From NCBI GenBank assembly GCA_018340805.1, contig JACMZG010000008.1, forward strand, positions 16,143,384 through 16,207,383: a DNA stretch of 64,000 bases. The letters are read 5' to 3'. The notes below the pieces were generated by a model. It made no database searches. It worked only from the letters and a program-made list of their open reading frames with translations, and had not been told where the DNA came from. The translations under genes were made by a program, and so were the position numbers. This DNA is from Microvelia longipes. Taxonomy: Eukaryota > Arthropoda > Insecta > Hemiptera > Veliidae. Of this stretch, positions 56,541 through 64,000 are shown in pieces; positions within the stretch are counted from its first letter, which is position 1; each line of letters opens with the position of its first letter.

Positions 56541-57541
56541 AGAGTTTAATTTTATAATAAGAACACAATGAGTAATCTTCACCTGTCTTCTATGCTAGCA
56601 TTTAAAATTCTGGATTTCAACAAACCAGGCGAATTTTGAATATTTTTTTCTTGTTTGATTTTTTAGTTTAAGGGTTATTGTCTGATCTGAAACACGTTCT
56701 CTTTTGGAAGAATAAACACAGAAGTATTTATACTGCACACTATGGATGATTTTTCTGTATGCTATACACAACTACGCTCTTTTTATGCTTACAAGAAACA
56801 AAACTCAGTTTTGCTGTTATTACTAAAACGTTTTTGCACATTCCCTTTGAAATCCAGACAAATTTACTCATAAGGATAAGTGTTTCAGATAATGAAGAAT
56901 AAACTGAAAAAACACGAAATTGATGCTTGAACAAGAAAATGAGAATTCTAAAGGAAACCCCCCTTATCCGAAAAGAAACACCTATAAGAGAAACCAGGGT
57001 CTCTAGCTTATACATCAATCACCAAAACAGCTGATTCGATATTAGCAGAATAATTACAAAGGTGAAACAGCATATCTAATCTATATAAAACTTTTAATCT
57101 ACTAGATATATACCATTAAACATGAACTGACACAGGAGATGAAAAACAGTCTCACCGCTAACAACAACCCTCTAATAAAAGTGAGAGGTGAACCTATTTG
57201 TAGTCTAACCTTTCAACAAACTATAATTTTACTTTATTCTACTTAATTAACACTTTTTCTTACCAAATAATTGTTCAAATTTCATTTATTTCTTTATCCA
57301 AGTTTGTTATTTTGGAAGAAAATCTAATTTTTTGTTTTACAAATATATTTTAACTAGCTTATAACCTCAGTTAACCTTTACTTGGTAGGCTCTAGAAGAC
57401 ATCATCATATTTGATGTTCTTAAGTAATAGGGGGTAAGAAGTAAAGCAAATTGAATGCAATGCATTACAATCACTAGATAAATAGAGCACAAACCTATTC
57501 AACTGTCAAAACAATGTAGATAAATATTATCAAATCTATAC

Positions 57542-57751
57542 TTACTTAGACTGTTTCTTCCTTAAAACATTTAAATTTGGTTTGTATACTTTTTTCTTGG
57601 CTTCCGCAGGATTAGCTATCTTTTGAAACTCAGATAACTTTAAATCTCTGGGAGGGCGAAAAGAAGGAAGTCTTTTGGATGAACCAGGTTCTGAATTCAT
57701 CCCGCTAAGAGGGACTTTGTTAGCATTCATACTATTATCTGCCATGTTGTT
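57542..57751 (-). CDS. POLR3D: POLR3D coding exon 1 (start codon 57745-57743)
   Basis: The ATG follows AACAAC after a TTTAG acceptor at 57753-57752, so a 5'-UTR intron is predicted upstream. The 66 codons plus two bases (57745-57546) read MADNSMNANKVPLSGMNSEP, RLPSFRPPRDLKLSEF and KKKVYKPNLNVLRKK. The donor is GTAAGTATAG at 57545. RLPS(F/I)RxPRDL and KKKxYxPN are the conserved N-terminal motifs of RPC4. No other in-frame ATG lies upstream before the acceptor. Confidence 0.92.
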   Translation of the reverse strand, partial: NNMADNSMNANKVPLSGMNSEPGSSKRLPSFRPPRDLKLSEFQKIANPAEAKKKVYKPNLNVLRKKQSK

Positions 57752-58170
57752 CTAAACACAAAATATCACAACAGATTAAATATAATTGGGATTGGGTAAC
57801 TCTACAAAAATTCTTATTTTCAAACAATCATGGAGTAAAAATAGAATAATGCATTGAAAGTTTTCTAAAATTAATCCAGCACCACAGGAACTCAGGCCGG
57901 AACATGAAGACTATTTTGAAAAGATAATAAAGCCGCCAGAGGGATAAACCTTCATAGAAATACTTTCTCTTTCTAAGTTTTACTTTTAGAAACTCTTTGT
58001 GAACATCATCAACCCTTTCAAGCTATGGTATGTTAAATCGTAGGATGGATTTAACCGGTCTTCAGTTCAAATTAGGAGTTGAGTCATTTAGGCAGTAAAA
58101 GGATTGAATATTAAAGATAATAAACCCTACAAATAGGCAATTTACAAATAATTAAAGCAGTAAACTTACC

Positions 58171-58330
58171 ACAGACGCCAACCTGAAAATTCCAATACCT
58201 ATATATATATTTCCACTCTTTATTATTACATTTGTTATTAATAACTTAAATTCTACTTTGACTAATAGAAAATAGTACGCAACTACATAAATTTAATAAT
58301 TGTGAATTAGTATTCTTTATCCTAGGATAA
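58171..58330 (-). other. predicted POLR3D 5'-UTR exon and promoter region
   Basis: GTG/GTAAGTTTAC at 58170-58160 (minus strand) is a strong donor that pairs with the TTTAG acceptor before the start codon, defining a 5'-UTR intron of ~418 bases. The exon's upstream limit is unknown. No certain core promoter element was seen. Confidence 0.45.
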
Positions 58331-58526
58331 TGAATGTAAACAAACGTGGGAAACAAGATAACCTTCTTCTTCTTCTTCTTTCACAGTTAATTGTCTTGAA
58401 ATTATTATTTCAGACATTTACTAACTGTCAAACTGTTGAGGCTCCCCATTTGTAGAATGGGAAAATGTAAGCAGCCCCAATTTGCTAACTTACAAAAATT
58501 ACTTATGTTAAAATGTTAACAATTTT

Positions 58527-58598
58527 AATATTAACAACACCAACTTCGTCTTTCCACCAATAAGAAGGTAGAATGACGAAGTTGGTGTTGTTAATATT
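58527..58598. ncRNA. 72-nt near-perfect hairpin (possible small-RNA precursor or tiny MITE)
   Basis: A perfect 24-bp stem (58527-58550 with 58575-58598; core ACACCAACTTCGTC / GACGAAGTTGGTGT) continues after two mismatches with TTCCACC / GGTAGAA. This leaves a loop of about six to eight bases. The length and shape are those of a microRNA-type precursor, but a young palindromic transposon would look the same. No target duplication was found. Confidence 0.5.
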
Positions 58599-58703
58599 GT
58601 AGATCATTCCACGGCGCTCACTGAAGTTATAACAATTGTTATTATACAATAATCTAAAATAACGAAGGGTTATTTTATTTCCAAGATAACCTTAGAAATT
58701 AAA

Positions 58704-59170
58704 TAACCCTTCGAACTTTAATAAAAAAAAGAGTCCGGTCAGTTCCGTCAAAATCCGAAGGAAGGGTTTTTCGACGGAGGCTTTCCGGCATAGAGATATT
58801 ATTACTAGACAGGCCTTATAGATTAAGGCCCGTATTCAAAGACATCTTCCTAACATTTTCCTAACATTTTGTGTTGAATGTCTTTTAATACGGGCCTAAA
58901 TGTTGAAACATCAAAAAATAACCTGACCCCCTTCGCTTATAACTTAATCAAATAATCAGAACAAAATTATAAGGCCTTATAATAAATTATAACAAATAAT
59001 TGATATAAAATAAAATTATTTTATTTTATTATTTATTTTATTATTTATTTTATTTATAGTCCTTATAAAATAAATTATAAGGACTTATAAGGCCGTCCGT
59101 CAAAATAGAAGTTGTTTTCGACCAAAGAGACTAATAATCTCTTTGTTTTCGACGGAAAGATTTTAAAAAG
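58704..59170. mobile_element. MITE copy 2, carrying a nested insertion
   Basis: The same family as 54249-54540, plus a 70-bp insert (58827-58896) and an AT-rich expansion (58975-59085). A diverged inverted partner (ATAAATATCTCTATACCC near 59400, GATGTTTCAAAAT near 59360) follows, so the full element may be a palindrome of about 0.7 kb to ~59420. Confidence 0.8.
58827..58896. mobile_element. 70-bp Harbinger-like MITE nested in MITE copy 2
   Basis: The ends GGCCCGTATTCAAAGACAT and ATGTCTTTTAATACGGGCC form 19-bp inverted repeats with one mismatch. TAA on each side (58824-58826 and 58897-58899) is the target duplication, proven by the empty site GATTAAATG in copy 1 at 54.37 kb. A 3-bp TWA-type target fits PIF/Harbinger. 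Confidence 0.82.
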
Positions 59171-59570
59171 TAAACTTTTACCACTCCGTCGAATAGCCTC
59201 TCTGTGTCAAAATTTTGACATTTAAAGATAATTCTCCGGTTATCTACCAAGGTTTTTTTAGACTATAAGATCACTTTTATAATATCAAGAATAAAATAGA
59301 AGACTTCTACTCTTCTATTCTCGACCCTATAAATATCGAAGGTGTTCAGGTTACTTTTTCGATGTTTCAAAATTTAGCCAATAGACTTTCCTAGTAATAA
59401 ATATCTCTATACCCATAAAAAAATTATTAAATGTGTATATAATATTAAAAATTAATTGTTATAATTTAAATAGTCATCGATAATTAAATATAAATTAATT
59501 ATTTTTACTTAACAAATATTTTTGTTGTATTTATACAATTCAATTTAAGATGGAAGTTACTTAACACGAG
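59171..59570. other. right portion of palindromic MITE and AT-rich sequence
   Basis: Contains the diverged inverted partner of the MITE (to ~59420) and then AT-rich sequence with nothing recognised. Confidence 0.5.
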
Positions 59571-62500
59571 GGTATCTACCGCCATCCGTCAGAACACCTG
59601 ACAAGCAGCGGTAGGGAGGCTAGTCCAGAACACCTGGGCTAGGCCTCCGGGGAACGAAGAGGTCGAGGTAGGGCTAGAACTCCTAGCCCAGTCTCGGCCG
59701 GGTATCAATCCGGCGCGCCCTGGGATCAGGGTGCCGGTGTAAGGGAAGAAGGTAAAGGTGTAATAAACAACTCACTCGTACATTTTTAGATCATTTATTC
59801 CTCAAATCCTGTAAGGGGTAGTGAGGTGGATCCTTTGTCCCGAGTGAGGTGGTTGTAGGTAGAGGAGAGGTAGAGAGAGAGAAGCGACCAGCCAGCAGAA
59901 CACCTGACGACTGATGCCTTAGACTTGTGTCGCGGCTCTGAGGTACTCTCTGACTCCGCCCACTCCCCTCCAGACGGGACCCCCACTATGCATAGGACAC
60001 AGTGGGTACGCCCGCCCCCTCGAGGTACTAGCAACCACCCCCACTACTCTCGCTGCCCTTACCATACATAAAAAAAAAAAAAAAACTTAAAAAACTTAAA
60101 AAAAAAAAAAAATAAATAAATAAATAATAAAAAAAAAAAAAAATAAAAAAAATAAAAAAAAAAAAATTAACGCAAAGATTGACACCGGCGCGTGGTACTC
60201 CAGCTGCTGCCGAGACCACACTGCCAGGGGGTACGGGCCCACCTGTCCGAGCCCGACCAGCCTGGGGCGCAATAAGGCGACGGTTAAAACGGTCGCCAGT
60301 CCTTTTTTGAATGGAATGAAACGAGAAAGGACAAACTCGAAAAGGAAGACCATGTAACAGATTCTAACTTAAGGCCGACTCGATACCCAGGGGGAAGGAT
60401 AACCAAACGTAACGCGCGGGGCCCGGCAGAGCCGGACCCCTCGCAAGGTGTTGGAGTAACTACCGCTACCCGCCAGAACACCTGACAAGCAACGGTAGGG
60501 AGGCCAGTCCAGAACACCTGGGCTAGGCCTCCAGGAGAGGAAGACTACGACTCAGACAGAACGCCTGCCTGAGCCGTAGGAGGGAGAACTACCGGTACCC
60601 GTCAGAACATCTGACAAGCAACGGTAGGGAGGCTAGTCCAGAACACCTGGGCTAGGCCTCCGGGAGAGGAAGACTACGACTCAGACAGAACGCCTGCCTG
60701 AGCCGAAGCCGTGGGAGGGAGAACTACCGCCATCCGTCAGAACACCTGACAAGCAGCGGTAGGGAGGCTAGTCCAGAACACCTGGGCTAGGCCTCCGGGG
60801 AACGAAAGGTCGAGGTAGGGCTAGAACTCCTAGCCCAGTCTCGGCCGGGTATCAATCCGGCGCGCCCTGGGATCAGGGTGCCGGTGTAAGGGAAGAAGGT
60901 AAAGGTGTAATAAACAACTCACTCGTACATTTTTAGATCATTTATTCCTCAAATCCTATAAGGGGTAGTGAGGTGGATCTTTGTCCCGAGTGAGGTGGTT
61001 GTAGGGTAGAGGAGAGGTAGAGAGAGAGAAGCGACCAGCCAGCAGAACACCTGACGACTGATGCCTTAGACTTGTGTCGCGGCTCTGAGGTACTCTCTGA
61101 CTCCGCCACTCCCTCCACACGGGACCCCACTATGCATAGGACACAGTGGGTACGCCCCGCCCCCTCGAGGTACTAGCAACCACCCCCACTACTCTCGCTG
61201 CCCTTACCAAAAAAAAAAAAACTTAAAAACTTAAAAAAAAAAAAAAATAAATAAATAAATAAATAAAAAAAAAAAAAAATAAAAAAAATAAAAAAAAAAA
61301 AATTAACGCAAAGATTGACACCGGCGCGTGGTACTCCAGCTGCTGCCGAGACCACACTGCCAGGGGTACGGGCCCACCTGTCCGAGCCCAACCAGCCTGG
61401 GGCGCAATAAGGCGACGGTTAAAACGGTCGCCAGTCCTTTTTTGAATGGAATGAAACGAGAAAGGACAAACTCGAAAAAGGAAGACCATGTAACAGATTC
61501 TAACTTAAGGCCGACTCGATACCCAGGGGGAGGGATAACCAAACGTAACGCGCGGGGCCCGGCAGAGCCGGACCCCTCGCAAGGTGTTGGAGTAACTACC
61601 GCTACCCGCCAGAACACCTGACAAGCAACGGTAGGGAGGTTAGTCCAGAACACCTGGGCTAGGCCCCCAGGAGAGGAAGACTACGACTCAGACAGAACAC
61701 CTGCCTGAGCCGTAGGAGGGAGAACTACCGGTACCCGTCAGAACATCTGACAAGCAACGGTAGGGAGGCTAGTCCAGAACACCTGGGCTAGGCCTCCAGG
61801 AGAGGGAAGACTGCGACTCAGACAGAACGCCTGCCTGAGCCGAAGCCGTGGGAGGGAGAACTACCGCTACCCGTCAGAACACCTGACAGCAACGGTAGGG
61901 AGGCTAGTCCAGAACACCTGGGCTAGGCCTCCGGGAGAGGAAGACTGCGACTCAGACAGAACGCCTGCCTGAGCCGAAGCCGTAGGAGGAAGAACTACCG
62001 CTACCCGTCAGAACACCTGACAAGCAACGGTAGGGAGGCTAGTCCAGAACACCTGGGCTAGGCCTCCGGAGAGGAAGACTACGACTCAGACAGAACGCCT
62101 GCCTGAGCCGAAGCCGTGGAGGGAGAACTACCGCCATCCGTCAGCGCACCTGACAAGCAGCGGTAGGGAGGCTAGTCCAGAACACCTGGGCTAGGCCTCC
62201 GGGGAACGAAGAGGTCGAGGTAGGGCTAGAACTCCTAGCCCAGTCTCGGCCGGGTATCAATCCGGCGCGCCCTGGGATCAGGGTGCCGGTGTAAGGGAAG
62301 AAGGTAAAGGTGTAAACAACTCACTCGTACATCGTTAGATCATTTATTCCTCAAATCCTGTAAGGGGGTAGTGAGGTGGATCCTTTGTCCCGAGTGAGGT
62401 GGTTGTAGGGTAGAGGAGAGGTAGAGAGAGAGAAGCGACCAGCCAGCAGAACACCTGACGACTGATGCCTTAGACTTGTGTCGCGGCTCTGAGGTACTCT

Positions 62501-62620
62501 CTGACTCCGCCCACTCCCCTCCACACGGGACCCCCACTATGCATAGGACACAGTGGGTACGCCCCGCCCCCTCGAGGTACTAGCAACCACCCCCACTACT
62601 CTCGCTGCCCTTACCATACA
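59571..62620. repeat. GC-rich macrosatellite dense in small hairpins
   Basis: Three copies of a ~490-bp block start CTACCGCCATCCGTCAG at 59578, 60724 and 62128 and end GCTGCCCTTACCA. Two copies of an A-rich tract plus a ~285-bp block (from TTGACACCGGCGCGTGG) begin at about 60178 and 61314. Between the repeats are ~133-bp monomers: two before the second block and four before the third. Many AGAAC-N-CCT sequences are flanked by complementary arms. GC content contrasts sharply with the AT-rich surroundings. No protein-coding gene; minus-strand frames are repeat artefacts. The element type is unknown. Confidence 0.9.
60066..60172. repeat. A-rich tract after the first macrosatellite block (again at 61209-61303)
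   Basis: About 100 bases of A runs broken by CTT and T, placed directly after the end of the 490-bp block. It resembles a retroposed poly(A) tail, except that the array continues beyond it. The third block lacks it and runs into unrelated AT-rich sequence. Confidence 0.8.
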
Positions 62621-62935
62621 TATAATTTATTTTAATTAATTTATTATATAATTATCAATTTTCTTTATTTCAATATAAATCACATTTTATTTTGGCAATA
62701 CTTTATTGGTTAAGTATAAGTAAATAGGCTAATAATAAAATACTAATAATAGTTAATAATATAATATAATATAAATAATATAAATAAATATACATAATAT
62801 AATAATAATGAAATAATATAATATAAATAATAATTAAATAATAATAATAATATAAATAAAAATAATATAATAATATAGTTAATAATATAAATAAAATAAT
62901 TTTATTCTTAACCCAATTACCCTAACTCAACCGAA
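62621..62935. repeat. AT-rich low-complexity stretch
   Basis: TAATA/AATAT repeats. Nothing else seen. Confidence 0.8.
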
Positions 62936-63060
62936 GGGAGATGGGAGTATTGGTTCCCAATCATAAGGGACATATTGTCCGTTGTCAATATTTCCCCCCT
63001 TTAGAAACCAATACTACCATCTCTCATTTATAAAGTTTCAGACTAGTTTAATGAGGAAAT

Positions 63061-63475
63061 AAGTTTATGAGAGAAAAAAAAAATAACATCGATAAAAAAA
63101 AGAACAAAAAAAAAATCCGTCTTGAAACATTAATCAGTCTTATCACATGAGTAATAATTTAAAAAAAAAATATTAATTCTTTGCTTCCATTATACCTTAT
63201 CATTATCCTTTGCTTTTAATATTGAGAGGGGAGTGTCGGTTTAATCCTTTGACTAGAAGGTGATGTCTCTAGTTTATGAGAGAAAAAAAAATAACATCGA
63301 TAAAAAAAGAACAAAAAAAATCCGTCTTGAAACATTAATCAGTCTTATCACATGAGTAATAATTTAAAAAAAAAATATTAATTCTTTGCTTCCATTATAC
63401 CTTATCATTATCCTTTGCTTTTAATATTGAGAGTGGGAGTGTCGGTTTAATCCTTTGACTAGAAGGTGATGTCTC
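63061..63475 (+). repeat. tandem duplication, ~207-bp unit, two copies
   Basis: AGTTTATGAGAGAAAAAAAA through GACTAGAAGGTGATGTCTC occurs at about 63061-63271 and again to ~63475. The copies differ mainly in A-run length. No coding sequence. Confidence 0.9.
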
Positions 63476-63667
63476 TTATCACCCCTCTTGCTCAACCGAC
63501 ACTCCCATCCTCTCCTACAATATCTCACAAAGTAACTACAAAAATTGAGCAAAAAAACAAAAAAAAAAAAACACATAAAATTATAATTTTCAGTCTTCGA
63601 GTTCCTTAGAGAAAAAAAGAAAAAAGTACAATTTGTTAATATAAAAAAAAAAAAGAACATAAAAAAA

Positions 63668-63919
63668 TTAAATGTATAGTTCTATTTCTTGTCTTTTCTT
63701 CAACAGCTGCGATGAGTCTTGAAGCTTCATCATTTTCTCATAGGCCGCCTTCATCATCCTTTCCCTGTCATCCTTTGTCAGTCCGTTGCCCTTGTTGTCC
63801 TCGTTATTTTCCTTGGTCTTCTTTTTCCATTTTACCTTCCTTTTTCGTTGACCACAAGACCCTCGGATGACTTTCAGTGATGTGAAAGTTTTTAAATAAA
63901 GATGCGGAGTCTTCGCCAA
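63668..63919 (-). CDS. unrecognised lysine-rich reading frame
   Basis: An 83-codon frame beginning at a non-ATG codon encodes a highly charged peptide: KVIRGSCGQRKRKVKWKKKT, then DDRERMMKAAYEKMMKL and LLKKRQEIELYI. The second half could form an amphipathic helix. No homology is recognised. It may be the last exon or a fragment of a longer protein; a TAG lies just upstream in frame. Codon and composition evidence is weak. Confidence 0.25.
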   Translation of the reverse strand: MAKTPHLYLKTFTSLKVIRGSCGQRKRKVKWKKKTKENNEDNKGNGLTKDDRERMMKAAYEKMMKLQDSSQLLKKRQEIELYI

Positions 63920-64000
63920 GTTTTCGTACTACACTTTTAACCTTTTTGGGATTTACTTTTTTTTAATTATTTTCCTTACGACAGGTTTCGCTATCTTCTT

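Larger units (their letters stand above)
46717..58170 (-). other. POLR3D: POLR3D gene (RNA polymerase III subunit RPC4), incomplete at 3' end
   Basis: Six coding exons at 57745-57546, 55127-54899, 52533-52404, 51364-51284, 50560-50415 and 46839-46717 are bounded by AG/GT signals and join in phases 2, 0, 1, 1 and 0. They give 303 continuous codons with no stop. Three regions resemble vertebrate and insect RPC4: the N-terminal RLPSFRPPRDL...KKKVYKPN, the central KKKQPNLIQSSGVFSEG and DDFIDDP, and the FFFFQLPHVMP motif. RPC4 is a core Pol III subunit that, with RPC5, acts in initiation, termination and reinitiation at tRNA and 5S genes in the nucleus. The human protein has 398 residues; the conserved C-terminal ~90 are not found here. 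Introns are full of transposons. Confidence 0.9.

Noticed and set aside
59795..62537. Minus- and plus-strand open frames up to 116 codons in the GC-rich macrosatellite
   Set aside because: GC-rich tandem repeats give long chance frames; they include poly-lysine/phenylalanine runs from A tracts and show no domain.

Overview
This is a eukaryotic, AT-rich, intron-containing and extremely repeat-rich window, most likely from an arthropod and probably an insect. The mobile elements are the BEL/Pao, Ty3/Gypsy, several non-LTR (LINE), Penelope-like, piggyBac, hAT-like and DDE-transposase types that accumulate in insect genomes. The one host gene has arthropod-style short exons with GT/AG introns. 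A run of 457 N marks an assembly gap. No bacterial genes, CRISPR arrays or rRNA genes were seen.

Layout. 1-4068: a decayed BEL/Pao element (protease, RT, RNase H, integrase, C-terminal domain, 3' LTR). 4069-8855: a 4.8-kb giant inverted repeat holding the gap and a duplicated central block. 8856-12240: remnants (an antisense Gypsy gag fragment, a repeated short motif in both orientations, a possible ORF, a MITE-like inverted repeat). 12250-17281: LINE A, split by a younger LINE B with a 9-bp target-site duplication. 17282-19618: a broken Gypsy pol. 20002-22534: an almost intact piggyBac with TTAA target sites. 22651-24220: a two-exon DDE-transposase pseudogene. 24826-26125: scraps of another Gypsy and a LINE. 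26602-29869: a hAT-like element with ~690-bp terminal inverted repeats and an 8-bp target duplication. 30062-34150: a two-ORF LINE. 35195-37382: a Gypsy 5' LTR, a tRNA-Lys primer site and gag. 37819-45345: two contiguous satellites, a ~288-bp array and a ~165-bp dimeric array built around the 17-nt hairpin GGCGAGCGAAGCGAGCC. 45531-46290: a Penelope-like 3' end.

46717-58170 (minus strand) is the only recognisable host gene: POLR3D, which encodes the RPC4 subunit of RNA polymerase III. Six coding exons join with consistent phases into 303 codons, and a 5'-UTR intron is predicted. The conserved C-terminal end is not found; the gene runs out into the Penelope fragment and the satellites. Its introns carry a LINE, a minisatellite, Penelope motifs, a MITE, a 0.9-kb inverted-repeat element and a partial copy of its own exon 2.

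Upstream of POLR3D (58.5-64 kb) lie a 72-nt near-perfect hairpin, a MITE carrying a nested 70-bp Harbinger-like MITE, a GC-rich 3-kb macrosatellite made largely of small hairpins with an AAC-N-C loop, and AT-rich sequence with a 207-bp tandem duplication. The genes do not form a pathway: the window is one housekeeping gene embedded in transposon and satellite DNA. The least explained features are the two hairpin-bearing arrays.
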